Notes: generated from the sequence alone by a model not told the origin. A stretch of DNA of 64,000 nt from DASSUW01 sp963789005 (GCA_963789005.1 CAWBIZ010000005.1:1-64000), one strand, 5' to 3'. Counted from the stretch's first letter, positions 42,915 through 53,614 are shown. Made by a program: numbers and translations.

Positions 42915-44690
42915 TGGCTGGGGGGGGGTGGGTGAGTAGGAGTGGTGGTAGTTTAAGGTAGTGAGTGTGGAAGAGAGTGTAGTGATGGTGTGGGAAGAGG
43001 AAGTGTAGTGAGTGGGAAGGTGGGGAGGGGGGTGAGGGAGAGGAGAATATGTGGTAGTGATAGGATAAGATGTAAGAAGTAGAGATAGGAAAGAGGAGAG
43101 ATAGAATTGGAGATAAATGAGAGGAGGAAGCGTCGGCGAGGTGCAAGACGCGCACGAGCGGCGAGTGGACGAAGGTATGCCGTTAAAGAAGGAGTGATAT
43201 ATATAGATAAGAGAAAAGGAAAGAAGAGGAGAGGAGAGAGGGAAGAGTGGCTGGCCCCGAGGTTTGCAATGCGCACGGACAAAAGAGGGAGGGAATGGGA
43301 GAGAGACGAGAGGGATAGGTGTAGTTGAAGAAAAAGAGAGAAATATGAAGAAAGAGAAGAAGAGATGTAATAGATATAAATGATAGAGACATAGAGAGAA
43401 AGAGAAATGAAAGTGATTTCTAAAAGCAAAAATAGATAAGAGATAAGATAAGAAAGATGAGATAGAGAAGAGGATGAAATAGATGAGAGAGAAAGAAAGA
43501 AGAGGTGTAAAGAGGGAGAGAGAAGAAAAAGAAGATAGAAGAAGAAGAGATAGAAGATAGGAAGAAGAGAAGAGAGAGATAGAAATAGGAGAGAGCCGCG
43601 CGGAGAGTGGAGACGCCGAGGTAGATTGCATGCGCAGAGTAGATAAAAGATGAAAGAGAAGTGAAAGGAAGAAAGAGACGTACACAGAATAGGAGAGATA
43701 GAGAAGAGAAGGAAGTAGGAGGAGTGGAAAGAGAAAAGGCAGATGCGCGAGAGAAAAAGATATAGAAGAAGAAGAGAGAGAAAGGATGAAGGAGGATGTG
43801 CCAAGTAGAAAAAGTAATAGGAAAAGAGAGAAGAAAAGAAAAGCCCACCAGGAGGTAGGGCATCAGCGAGACGAACAAGTCACCGCCGAAAAGGCCGACG
43901 AGGTTTAGCACGAAAGGCACGGAGAAGGAGGTAAGCGAAGCAATAAGAAAAAAGACACAAGACAAGAGAAAGAAGAAGTAGAAGAAGAAATAGAACTAGA
44001 AGAGATAGACGTAAAAGACGAAGACAGAGAGACAGGATCGCTACGCCACGAAGATAGCCCCGTGGAGCAGGGCGCGGAACAGATGACGGTGCGGCAAGCG
44101 AAGAGCTGGAAGTGGTTGGCGCGAAGGGTGAGCAAAGCACGACGCGCTAGCAGTAGCAGATGTAGAAGATCAGCCACTGAGAGAGGAAACGACGACAGAC
44201 GACAGGAGAGAGGATGACAGACAGATCAACTACACAGCGGACGACACAGACGGGAGACAAGACACGATACTAGACGAGCAGCGACTCACTAGAGAAGATA
44301 GCGGAGTCGAAAACAATCACCACAAGGTAGCGGTAGACAGAGTGGATAGAGTAGAGAAAAGAGACAGAGAAGGCAAACCACAGCTAGAGAGAAACACAGA
44401 ACAGAAAAGAGAAAAGAGAGAAGAAGAAAAGAGAGAAGAAAGTAAAGAAGAAGAAAAAGAAAGAGACAGAAGGAAGGAGAAAGATAAGAAAAAGGAACTA
44501 GATAAGTAAATGAAAATAGCAGAGGAGAGCAGCGAAAAAGAGAGAGAGAGAGAAAGAGAAGAAAAGAGAAAAGATAAGAAGAGAAAGAGAGAGAAGGGAA
44601 GGGAGAAGAGAAAAGAAAAAAGAAAGAAAAAGAAGAAAAAGGAAGAAAGGGAGGGAGAGAGAGAGAGGGGGTAAGGTAGTTGCATCCGCA
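42915..44690. other. Long purine (GA)-rich tract with islands of ordinary sequence
   Basis: About 1.78 kb in which the plus strand is mostly A and G; parts such as 44380-44690 are nearly pure purine. It begins G/T-mixed (42915-43090) and becomes GA. Islands of near-normal composition occur at about 43125-43190, 43245-43290, 43590-43640, 43840-43950 and 44030-44160. The island at 43840-43950 reads on the minus strand as a convincing membrane-protein piece (FVLNLVGLFGGDLFVSLMPY). Open frames on the minus strand encode Leu/Ser/Phe/Tyr/Ile-rich chains only because CT codons spell these residues. No credible gene. Probable artefact. Confidence 0.8.
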
Positions 44691-44718
44691 ATCGGTTCGC
44701 GCTACTCTGGTTCGCAGA

Positions 44719-44744
44719 CGTAACCGGACTGCGGTACGGTTACG
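44719..44744. promoter_or_regulatory. Operator-like inverted repeat upstream of YceI
   Basis: Perfect 8-bp arms CGTAACCG (44719-44726) and CGGTTACG (44737-44744) with a ten-base spacer, 31 bases before the YceI start. Size and spacing suit a TetR- or MarR-family dimer. No regulator of either family is adjacent; the neighbour upstream is the anomalous tract. Confidence 0.55.
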
Positions 44745-44774
44745 CGGGAACAAGCCACCGAAGGGGAACTTCAG

Positions 44775-45305
44775 ATGAGCACCGCCACCGCCCTCAAGGG
44801 CACGTACACCGCCGATCCCGTCCACTCGAGCTTCGGCTTCTCCGTCCGCTACCAGGGCGTCTCCCTGTTCCGCGGCACGCTCGACGACGTCCAGGCGACG
44901 CTGACCGACGGCCGCCTCGAGGGTCGTGCCAAGGTCGAGTCGATCTCGATCCGCACGCCCGAGCAGTTCCGCGCCCACGTCCTCTCCGGCGAGTTCTTCG
45001 ACGCCGAGAACCATCCCGAGGTCGTCTACACCTCCAACGATCTCGACGTCTCGGACGACGGCACGGTCTCCGTCGACGGCGAGCTGACGATCAAGGGCAT
45101 CACCCGCCCGGTGACCGCCACGGGCACCTGGATCGCGCCCGAGGGCGACGCCTTCGGCAACACCCGCGGGCACCTCAACCTCGAGGCCCAGGTCGACCGC
45201 ACCGAGTTCGACATGAACTGGAACGCCCCGCTGCCCTCGGGCGGCAAGGCGCTCGCCAACGAGGTCACGCTGACGGTCGAGCTCTCGCTGCTCGAGCAGG
45301 CGTAG
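44775..45305 (+). CDS. YceI-family protein
   Basis: 176-residue lipocalin-like beta barrel of the YceI family, which binds polyisoprenoid or other amphiphilic lipids. Typical start YTADPVHSSFGFSVRYQGVS, then RAHVLSGEFFDAENHPEVVY and GELTIKGITRPVTATGTW. No signal peptide, as is common in actinobacterial copies. GGGGA lies about nine bases upstream of the ATG. Followed after five bases by an FMN reductase, so they probably form an operon. Confidence 0.93.
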   Translation: MSTATALKGTYTADPVHSSFGFSVRYQGVSLFRGTLDDVQATLTDGRLEGRAKVESISIRTPEQFRAHVLSGEFFDAENHPEVVYTSNDLDVSDDGTVSVDGELTIKGITRPVTATGTWIAPEGDAFGNTRGHLNLEAQVDRTEFDMNWNAPLPSGGKALANEVTLTVELSLLEQA

Positions 45306-45310
45306 CTCCG

Positions 45311-45862
45311 ATGCGGATCCTCGGCATCGCGGGCAGCGTCCGCCGGGAATCCCACAACCGCAAGCTGCTGCGGGCGGCAGGCGATGCCCTGCCGCCCACA
45401 GTGGAGCTCGTGGAGTGGGACGGCCTCGCCTCGCTCCCGATCTTCGACCAGGACCTCGAGCTCGAGCCGCCGGCGAGCGTGCGCGAGCTGCTCGACGCGA
45501 TCGAGGACGCCGACGCGCTCCTGATCGCCACGCCCGAGTACAACGCGTCGCTGCCCGGCGGCCTCAAGAACGCGCTCGACTGGGCGTCGCGCCCGTTCCC
45601 CGACAACGTGCTGCGGCACAAGCCGAGCGCGGTGATCGGCTCCAGCACCGGCCTCTTCGGCGCCGTCTGGGCTCAGGCCGAGGTGCGCAAGGTGCTGAAG
45701 GCGAGCGGCGCCGACGTCGTCGAGAACGAGCTGCCGGTCGGGATGGCCGACAGCGCGTTCACCGACGACGGCAAGCTCGCCGATCCCGAGCTGACCGCGC
45801 GCCTGGCCGACGTCCTTGCCGACCTCGCGCGCGAGGTCATGGCGCCGGCCGAGGCGGCGTGA
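45311..45862 (+). CDS. NADPH-dependent FMN reductase
   Basis: 183-residue flavodoxin-fold reductase (SsuE/ChrR-like). FMN-phosphate loop GSVRRESHNRKLLRAAG, second motif ATPEYNASLPGGLKNALDW, and SSTGLFGAVWAQAEVRKVL. Reduces FMN, quinones or azo compounds with NAD(P)H. It shares a transcript with YceI; the combination suggests a redox or lipid-quinone stress unit. Its 3' end overlaps the convergent UBP-finger gene by 26 bases. Confidence 0.92.
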   Translation: MRILGIAGSVRRESHNRKLLRAAGDALPPTVELVEWDGLASLPIFDQDLELEPPASVRELLDAIEDADALLIATPEYNASLPGGLKNALDWASRPFPDNVLRHKPSAVIGSSTGLFGAVWAQAEVRKVLKASGADVVENELPVGMADSAFTDDGKLADPELTARLADVLADLAREVMAPAEAA

Positions 45863-46124
45863 GCCGGAACATCACCTCGTCCTCGTAGCACCAGCTCCAG
45901 TCCTCGCCGGGCTCCGCCGAGCGGATGATCGGGTGCCCGGTCTCCGCGTTGTGGCCGGTCGCGTGGCGGCCGGGGGAGTTGTCGCAGCAGCCGATGTGCC
46001 CGCAGGCCTGGCACATCCTCAGATGGACCCAGCGCCCCCCGGTGGCGAGGCACTCCTCGCAGCCGGCGACCTCGTCGGGAACGTCGCGGACCTCGATCGT
46101 GTCGATGTGCGTGCAGGTGGCCAT
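45837..46124 (-). CDS. UBP-type zinc finger protein
   Basis: 95-residue protein almost entirely a ZnF-UBP domain: GCEECLATGGRWVHLRMCQA followed by CGHIGCCDNSPGRHATGHNA and GHPIIRS. All Cys and His ligands of the family are present. In eukaryotes this domain binds the ubiquitin C-terminus; in bacteria its partner is unknown, and it might bind a free C-terminal Gly-Gly tail. It is divergent from the pyrophosphatase with only 38 bases between starts. Confidence 0.9.
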   Translation of the reverse strand: MATCTHIDTIEVRDVPDEVAGCEECLATGGRWVHLRMCQACGHIGCCDNSPGRHATGHNAETGHPIIRSAEPGEDWSWCYEDEVMFRLTPPRPAP

Positions 46125-46162
46125 GACGACATCCTGACGCAGAGGGGTCCAATATCTGCGCC

Positions 46163-47788
46163 GTGTCCGTCATCTACGTGACCGGCCACCGCAATCCGGA
46201 CACCGACTCGATCGCGGCCGCGATCGGCTACGCGGAGCTCAAGCGGCGGCTCGACCCGAACAACGAGTACGTGCCGGTGCGGCTCGGCGAGTGCAACGCC
46301 CAGACGCGCTGGGTGCTCGAGCGCAGCGGGGCCGACGAGCCCGCGCTGCTCGAGCACGTGATGCTGCGGGTGCAGGACGTGATGCGGGAGAAGTTCCCGC
46401 TTGCCGAGCACACCGTGCCGGTGCGCGAGGTCGGCCTGATCATGGCCCGCGACGAGGTCGACCTCGTCCCGGTGGTGGCCGACGGCGGCGAGCTGGCGGG
46501 CGTGATGACCGAGCGCGCGCTTGCCCGGCGCTACGTGCGCGAGTCGCGCGAGGCGTCGAAGCTCGACGCCCCGACGGCGGTGTCGGCGATCGCCGGCGTG
46601 CTCGAGGGCGAGCAGCTCTCCGGCGAGGGCTCGCTCGAGGTCACCGGTCGCGTGTGGGTGCTGGCGATGGCCACCGAGTCGCTCCCGCTCGGCTTCAGCG
46701 CCGGTGACGTCGTGGTCGTGGGCAACCGGCCGGACGCGCAGCGGATCGCGATCGAGGTCGGCGTGGCGCTGCTCGTCACCAGCAACGGGACGAAGCCGGC
46801 CGACGACGTGCTCGAGCTGGCGCGCGAGCGGGGCACTGCGGTGGTCGTCTCGCCGCTCGACTCGTACGTGACGAGCCGCATGATCACGCTCTCGGCACCG
46901 TGCCGCGCGCTGATGGACCGCGAGCCGCTTGCCGCGCGGCCCGACGACCTCGTCGCCGACGTCTCGGAGATGATCGAGGAGGTCGACTACCGCGCCGCCG
47001 TGGTGGTCGACGCCGCCGGCCACCCGGTCGGACTCGTCACGCGCTCGGACCTCATCAACCCGCAGCCGCGCCGCGTGCTGCTCGTCGACCACGCCGAGGA
47101 AGCGCAGAGCGCGGCGGGCGTCGAGCAGGCCGAGATCGTCGAGATCCTCGACCACCATCACGTCGGCTCGATCGAGACGCGCGTGCCGGTGCTGGCGACA
47201 TTCGACCCGGTCGGCTCGACGGCGACGCTGGTGATCGAGCGCTTCCGCCAGAACGGGATGGAGCCGAGCAAGCCGGCGGCGACGATGCTCCTCGGCGCCG
47301 TGCTCTCCGACACGGTGATCCTCAACTCGCCGACCACCACCGACCGCGACCGCGCCGTGATCGCCTATCTCGCCCAGGTGCTCGCCGTCGACGCCGAGGC
47401 GTTCGGCCGCGAGATGTTCGAGCGCACGTCGAACCTCTCCAGCGTGCCGGTCGAGGAGATCGTCGAGCGCGACGCCAAGGAGTACGACGCGGGGGCCAAC
47501 ACGCTGAAGATCGCGCAGGTGGAGACGGTCGGCGAGGACCTGCACGACCGCGAGCAGGACCTGCTGAAGGCGCTCGACGACGTGCGCGCGACGGAGGGCC
47601 ACGCGATCGTCGCGCTGATGGTCACCGACATCATCGCCAAGAGCACCCGGCTGTACCTCTCCGGCGCCGACCGCTTCGCGATCGAGCGCGCGTTCGGGCG
47701 CGACGCCGACGACGGCGTGGTCGAGCTGCCGGGCGTCATGAGCCGCAAGAAGCAGGTAGCGCCCAGGCTGCTCGCCGCCGTCGGCTGA
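46163..47788 (+). CDS. ppaC: Family II manganese-dependent inorganic pyrophosphatase with CBS/DRTGG domains
   Basis: 541-residue DHH-family pyrophosphatase. Metal and active-site motifs: GHRNPDTDS at the N-terminus, LDHHHVGSIET and SDTVILNSPTTT in the second half, and RKKQVAPRL at the C-terminus (phosphate-binding). Inserted between are two CBS motifs with a DRTGG domain (about residues 75-310), the regulatory form inhibited by AMP/ADP and stimulated by ATP or diadenosine polyphosphates. It releases phosphate from PPi to drive biosynthesis. Start is GTG at 46163. Confidence 0.92.
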   Translation: MSVIYVTGHRNPDTDSIAAAIGYAELKRRLDPNNEYVPVRLGECNAQTRWVLERSGADEPALLEHVMLRVQDVMREKFPLAEHTVPVREVGLIMARDEVDLVPVVADGGELAGVMTERALARRYVRESREASKLDAPTAVSAIAGVLEGEQLSGEGSLEVTGRVWVLAMATESLPLGFSAGDVVVVGNRPDAQRIAIEVGVALLVTSNGTKPADDVLELARERGTAVVVSPLDSYVTSRMITLSAPCRALMDREPLAARPDDLVADVSEMIEEVDYRAAVVVDAAGHPVGLVTRSDLINPQPRRVLLVDHAEEAQSAAGVEQAEIVEILDHHHVGSIETRVPVLATFDPVGSTATLVIERFRQNGMEPSKPAATMLLGAVLSDTVILNSPTTTDRDRAVIAYLAQVLAVDAEAFGREMFERTSNLSSVPVEEIVERDAKEYDAGANTLKIAQVETVGEDLHDREQDLLKALDDVRATEGHAIVALMVTDIIAKSTRLYLSGADRFAIERAFGRDADDGVVELPGVMSRKKQVAPRLLAAVG

Positions 47789-47834
47789 TCAAGCGATTCA
47801 AGCGGGAGCGCGCCGGCGGCCGATCTAGTGGCGT

Positions 47835-49157
47835 ATGAGCGCGCGCCCTGCTTTCTCGACGATCGATGGAGCGGCTGCGACGCGCCGCGGGCGACGGCCC
47901 TGGATCGACCACTGGCTCGAGACCGTCCGCGACCTGTCGGTGCTCAAGGCCTCTCACCCCATGATGGACGCGGTCATCGACGAGGTCGACGGTCGCATGA
48001 TCCGCGTCGGCGAGCACTGGCTGGCGGACTTCGCGTCCTGCAACTACCTCGGGTTCGACCTCGACCGCGAGATCATCGACGCGGTCCCGGCGTACCTGGA
48101 TGCGTGGGGAACGCATCCGAGCTGGTCGCGCCTGCTCGGCAGCCCGGTGCTCTACGAGCAGATCGAGGAGCGGCTGACCGACCTGCTGGGCGCCGAGGAC
48201 TCGCTCGTCCTGCCGACGATCACGCACATCCACATGTCGGTCATCCCGCTGCTCGCCGCCTCGGGGACGATCTTCATGGACGCGCGGGCGCACAAGACGA
48301 TCTACGACGGCTGCCAGGTCGCCCGCTCCCGCGGCGCCGCCGTCAAGCGCTTCCGCTTCGAGGATCCCGACCACCTCGACCAGCTGCTGCGCGCGGAGCC
48401 GGACCCGACCCGCCTCGTCTGCATGGACGGCGTCAACAGCATGACCGGCAACGCGCCCGACCTGCCGGCGTTCGCGGCGGTCGCCCGCGAGCACGGCGCG
48501 CTGCTCTACGTCGACGACGCGCACGGCTTCGGCGTCATCGGGGAGCGCCCCGAGCGAGAGCTGCCCGTACGGCCGGCGCGGCAACAGCGTGGTCCGCCAC
48601 TTCGGCGAGACGCTACGACAACGTCGTGCTCGTCGGCGGGTTCTCGAAGGCCTACTCGTCGCTGCTGGCGTTCATCGCCTGCCCGACCGACGTGAAGGAC
48701 CTGCTCAAGGTCGCCGCCCCTCCGTATCTCTACTCGGGGCCGTCTCCGGTCGCCTCGCTCGCGACGGTGCTCGCCGGCCTGGACGTCAACGAGCAGCGAG
48801 GCGACGAGCTGCGTGGGGTGCTGTGCCGGCACACGCGCCGCGTACTCGACTGCCTCGAGCGCCTCGGCGTCGACACCCCGAACCGGTCCGGGCTTCCCGA
48901 TCGTCGAGATCCCGCTGCGCGACTATCGGCGCATCGCCGAGGTAGGGCAGCTGCTCTTCGATCGCGGGGTCTACGTGACGCTCGCGGCGTTTCCGCTCGT
49001 ACCCAAGGCCGAGGTCGGCTTCCGCATCCAGCTGACCGCGGCCAACACCGACGCCGAGGTCGACACGCTGATCGAGGCGCTCGACGAGCTGGCCGCGCGG
49101 GACGAGCTCAAGCGCGTCGCTGGTGAGGCGCCCGACCCGCCCTGGCAGGTGGTCTGA
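47835..49157 (+). CDS. Alpha-oxoamine synthase-type PLP enzyme (three frameshifts)
   Basis: Reconstructed 440-residue aminotransferase-fold enzyme of the class II/alpha-oxoamine synthase family (KBL, BioF, serine palmitoyltransferase, CqsA). DFASCNYLGFDLDREII, THPSWSRLLGSPVLYEQIE, VDDAHGFGVIGERP and PLP-lysine motif VLVGGFSKAYSSLLAF are clear. Single-base indels lie at the CCCC at 48548-48551, near 48612 and at GGG 48890-48892. The family condenses an amino acid with an acyl-CoA to give an alpha-amino ketone. Its stop and the start of the GGDEF-EAL gene overlap by one base (TGATG), so the two are coupled. Confidence 0.82.
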
Positions 49158-52100
49158 TGACGAGCGTCCGGCGGCTGCCCGTGCCGAGCCTGTGGCAGGT
49201 ACACCTCGCGTTGGGAGGGCTGCTGTGCGCGCTCTACGTGTTCGTGCCGCCGTTCGCCGGCAGCCCGATCGTCATGAACGTCCTCGGGCTCTCGCCCGTG
49301 GTGGCGATCGTCGTCGGCCTCCGCCGCTACCAGCCGGCGTCGCCTGCCCCGTGGTGGTGCTTCGCGCTCGGCCTGTTCCTGTTCTGGCTCGGCGACGTCT
49401 ACACCTACAGCTACGAGCTCCTGCTCGAGAGCGAGGTGCCGTTCCCCTCGCTCGGCGACGCGGCGTACATCCTCGTGTACCCGGTGCTGATGGCCGGCCT
49501 GTTCCTGCTCGTCCGGCGCCGCAATCCCGACGGCGACCGCGCCGGGGTCATCGACTCGCTGATCATGACGCTCGGGCTCGGGCTGATCTCGTGGGTGGCG
49601 CTGATCGAGCCCTACCTCAGCGACGACCAGCTCACGCTCGTTCCCAAGCTCGTCTCGATCGCCTACCCGCTCGGCGACATCCTGCTGCTGGCGGCGGCGA
49701 TCCGCCTGGCCGTGGACGCCGGCAGGCGCGCGCCCGCCTTCTACCTGCTTGTCTCGAGCATCGTCACGCTCCTGCTGACGGACTTCGTCTACGGCCTCAT
49801 GACGCTCAACGGCACGTACACCGGGCAGCTCTGGCTCGACGCCGGCTGGATCGTCTTCTACCTGCTGTGGGGCGCCGCCGCGCTGCATCCCTCGATGCGC
49901 GAGCTCGAGCAGGCCGGCGCCCGAGCGCGACACCCGGCTCACGCCGCTCCGCTTCGCACTGCTGCTGACCGCGGCCGTGATCGCCCCGGTGATCGAGGTC
50001 CTCCAGGAGATCAGGCACACCGACGACTTCATCATCGTCAACGTCGCGTCGATCGTCGCTGTTCGGGCTCGTCGTCGTCCGCATCGCCGGGCTCGTGCGC
50101 CAGCAGGAGCGGTCGGTGGAGCGCGAGCGCATCCTGCGCGCCGCGGGCGAGGCGCTCGTCGCCGCGACGCGACGGGAGGACATCCATCACGCCGCCCTCG
50201 ACGCCGCGCGCTCCCTGGTCGATCGAGAGGCTGCGGCGCTGCTGTGCGTCGTCGACGAGGGCGAGGTGCGGGTGGTCGCGATGGAGCGCGAGGCCGTCCG
50301 CGACGAATCGTCGTGGACGCTCCCCGCGCTCACCGCCGAGACGCTGCTCGCAGCTGCCGCCGAGACCGCGCTCCTGCGCCTGAGCGACCCGCTGCGCGCC
50401 GCGCTGCGGCTGCCGGGCGATCGGTCGTACGCGTGCGTGCTCGAGCTCTCCGTTCGGGCAGGACTGCGCGGGCTGCTCGTCGTGGCGTCCGACGACGCCG
50501 CTTCGCGCACCGTGCGGAGGACGCTCCAGGCGCTGGCGACGCAGGTCTCGCTCGCGCTGGAGAGCGCTGCGCTGACCGAGGAGGTCCACCGCCGCACGAG
50601 CGAAGCGCGCTTCGGCTCGCTCGTGCAGCACTCGAGCGACCTGATCACGGTGCTGGACTCGACGGCGACGGTCGTCTACCAGAGCCCGTCGATCGAGCGG
50701 GTGCTGGGCTACGGCCCGGACGAGGTCATCGGCGAGCCGTTTGCCCGCCTCGTCGACTCGGCGGAGCACGGCCGGCTCATGCACCTACTTGCGGACGGCG
50801 GCGCGTACGCGGGCAGCGAGGCGCAGGTCATCGAGTGCTCGCTCCGCCACCGCGACGGCAGCGTCCGGCAGTTCGAGATCCTGCACACGAACCTGCTCGA
50901 GGACGAGCACGTCCGGGGCATCGTCCTCAACGGCCGCGACGTCAGCGAGCGCAAGGCGTTCGAGGAGCAGCTCGCCCACCAGGCGTTCCACGACCCGGTG
51001 ACCGATCTCGCGAACCGCGCGCTCTTCGGCGAGCGCGTGCGCCATGCGGTGGCCCGCTCGCGGCGTGAGGACTACGCGCTCTCGGTCATCTTCGTCGACC
51101 TCGACGACTTCAAGACCATCAACGACAGCCTCGGCCACGCCGCGGGCGACGAGGTGCTCCGCGAGGTCGCCCAGCGGTTGACGGCGAGCATCCGGGCCAG
51201 CGACACCGCGGCGCGCTTCGGCGGGGACGAGTTCGCGATGCTGCTCGAGGGCACCGACGGGCCGCAGAGCGCGGCCGACACGGCCGAGCGGATCCTCGAG
51301 GCGCTCGCCGTGCCGCTGTCCGTCGAGCACAAGCAGCTGGCGGTGCGGGCCAGCCTCGGGATCTCGGTCGTCGGCGGCGGCGCGACGGCGGACGCCGACG
51401 AGCTGATCCGCAACGCGGACGCCGCGATGTACATCGCCAAGCGGGAGGGGAAGGGCGGCTACCGACTGTTCGAGCCCGCGATGCACGAAGGCGTGCTCGA
51501 GCGCCTCGAGCTGCGCGCCGACCTCCAGCGCGCCATCACGTCAGACCAGCTCGAGCTGCACTACCAGCCGGTCGTCCGGCTCGACGACGGGACGGTCGCC
51601 GGGGTAGAGGCACTGGTGCGCTGGCGGCATCCCGAGCGAGGGCTGATCGGGCCCGACCAGTTCATCCCGCTGGCCGAGGAGATGGGCTTGATCGTTCCGC
51701 TCGGGCGCTGGGTGCTGCGTGAAGGCTGCCGCCAGGCGAAGGCGTTCCAGACGCTGCAACAGTCGGGCGATGCACTGTCGATGGCCATCAACCTGTCGGT
51801 CAAGCAGCTACAGCACAGCGACATCGTCGGCGACGTCCGCGACGCGCTCGCGGAGTCGCGTCTCGAGCCGGGGACGCTCACGCTCGAGATCACGGAGTCG
51901 GTGATGATGAACGACACCGACATGGCCATCGAGCGGCTCGAGGCGCTGAAGGCGCTCGGCGTGCGGCTGGCGATGGACGACTTCGGCACCGGCTACTCGT
52001 CGCTGAGCCATCTCAGCCGCCTGCCGGTCGACATCCTCAAGATGGACCGCTCGTTCCTGCGCGCGGGAGCGACGCCGGAGGCGTCGGGACTCGCCACCGC

Positions 52101-52314
52101 CGTCGTGGCGCTGGGGAAGACGCTCGAGCTCGACATCGTCGCCGAGGGCATCGAGTTCGCCGAGCAGTGGGAGACGCTGCGGGATCTCGGGTGCGACCTC
52201 GGCCAGGGCTACCACTTCGCACGGCCGATGGACGCCGACGCGACGCTCGAGTTCCTGCGGTCGGGCCGCGCGACGCCCCTGGCGGGCGACCTCGCCACGG
52301 CCGATGCACCATAG
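49157..52314 (+). CDS. Membrane GAF-PAS-GGDEF-EAL c-di-GMP protein (two frameshifts)
   Basis: About 1050 residues once joined. N-terminal seven to eight hydrophobic segments (to about 310) form a membrane sensor; then GAF (about 335-490), PAS (about 495-610), GGDEF (about 615-775) and EAL (about 790-1035). The cyclase motif is intact (RFGGDEFAML) with an inhibitory I-site RASD five residues before it. The phosphodiesterase motif is intact (VAGVEALVRW, MDDFGTGYSSL). It could therefore both make and break c-di-GMP. Indels at about 49916 (extra G) and 50059 (lost base) interrupt the membrane part. Confidence 0.87.
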
Positions 52315-53599
52315 CTACGAAGGTCTGGACCGTCCCGGCGGCGTGAGCCGGGTGCGGCTGCTGGCCCCGTTCCGGCACCGCGACTTCCGCCTGCTGTGGA
52401 GCGGCATGTGCGTCTCATTGCTCGGCGACGGCGTCTTCCTCGTGGCGATCGCCTGGCAGGCCTACGAGCTTTCGAACGCCCCCACGGCGCTGTCGCTGGT
52501 CGGCATCGCGATGACGGTGCCGACGATCGTCTTCCTCCTGATCGGCGGGGTCGTAAGCGACCGGATCGATCGCCGCAAGGTGATGCTGGCGGCCGACCTC
52601 GGCCGCGGATTGCTCGTGGGGGTGCTCGCAGTGCTGTCTCTCACCGGCGCGCTCGAGCTGTGGCACATGGTCGCGCTCGTCGCCGGCTACGGCGCTGCGG
52701 CCGCGTTCTTCGGGCCGGCGTTCGACGCGATCACGCCGGAGGTCCTACCGGAGGAGGAGCTCGCGCAGGCGAACGCGCTGGATCAGCTCGTACGCCCGGC
52801 GATGCTGCGGCTCGCAGGGCCGGCGATCGGAGGGCTGCTCATCAGCGCCGTGGGCGTCGGCGCCGCCTTCGCGCTCGACGCCGCGTCCTTTGCGGTGTCG
52901 GCCGCAGCGGTTCTGGCGATGACGCGCCGTCCTCGCGTCGAGAGCGCTGAGCCGATCTCGATGGCCGGCGACATCCGCGCCGGGTTCACGTACATCCGCG
53001 GGCACGTCTGGCTGTGGGCGACCTTCGCGAGCGCGGCCGTCGCCTACCTGCTCTTCATGGGGCCGGTCGAGGTCTTGCTCCCGTTCCTGGTCAAGAACGA
53101 CCTCCACGGCAGCGCCGCGGACCTCGGGCTGATCTTCGCCGCCGGGGGCATCGGGTCGGTCCTGTGCGCGGTTGTGCTCGGCCAGCGCGGGCTTCCGCGG
53201 CGCGACATCACGTTCATGTACGTCGCCTGGACGCTGGCGACCGTCGCGGTGGCGGGCTACGGGCTCGCCGGTGCGGTGTGGCAGCTGATGCTCGTGAGCC
53301 TCGCGTTCAACGCACTCGAGACGGCGGGGACGATCGTGTGGGCGACCGCCAAGCAGCGCCACGTGCCGCCTGAGCTGCTCGGCCGCGTCTCGAGCCTCGA
53401 CTGGTTGATCTCGATCGGCCTCCTGCCGCTCTCGTTCGCCCTCACCGGACCGGTGAGCAGCGCGATCGGCGTCCAGGCCACGCTGGTCGGCGCCGGGGCG
53501 ATCGGTGCGGTCGTCACCTTCGGCGCGCTGCTCCTACCCGGCATGCGCGCCGTCGAGGGCCTCACGTCGCGCCCGGTGGCAGAGCCCGCGCCGGCGTAG
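52304..53599 (+). CDS. MFS exporter (EntS/DHA3-like)
   Basis: 431-residue transporter with about 12 hydrophobic segments. Start HRDFRLLWSGMCVSLLGDGVF, motif A-like region GVVSDRIDRRKVMLAADL, and FFGPAFDAITPEVLPEEELAQANAL are hallmarks of the enterobactin-exporter-like DHA3 group. The ATG at 52304 overlaps the GGDEF-EAL stop by 11 bases; a GTG at 52343 is an alternative. It is the third gene after oxoamine synthase and the c-di-GMP protein, so it might export the product of the synthase; this is inference. Confidence 0.88.
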   Translation: MHHSYEGLDRPGGVSRVRLLAPFRHRDFRLLWSGMCVSLLGDGVFLVAIAWQAYELSNAPTALSLVGIAMTVPTIVFLLIGGVVSDRIDRRKVMLAADLGRGLLVGVLAVLSLTGALELWHMVALVAGYGAAAAFFGPAFDAITPEVLPEEELAQANALDQLVRPAMLRLAGPAIGGLLISAVGVGAAFALDAASFAVSAAAVLAMTRRPRVESAEPISMAGDIRAGFTYIRGHVWLWATFASAAVAYLLFMGPVEVLLPFLVKNDLHGSAADLGLIFAAGGIGSVLCAVVLGQRGLPRRDITFMYVAWTLATVAVAGYGLAGAVWQLMLVSLAFNALETAGTIVWATAKQRHVPPELLGRVSSLDWLISIGLLPLSFALTGPVSSAIGVQATLVGAGAIGAVVTFGALLLPGMRAVEGLTSRPVAEPAPA

Positions 53600-53614
53600 C
53601 TATCGTCCATTGTC

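Noticed and set aside
42912..44691. Long minus-strand open frames across the purine tract encoding Leu/Ser/Phe/Tyr-rich 'membrane proteins'
   Set aside because: CT-only DNA has few stop codons and automatically encodes such residues in all frames. Three frames are open at once and show no domain or conserved pattern apart from short islands.
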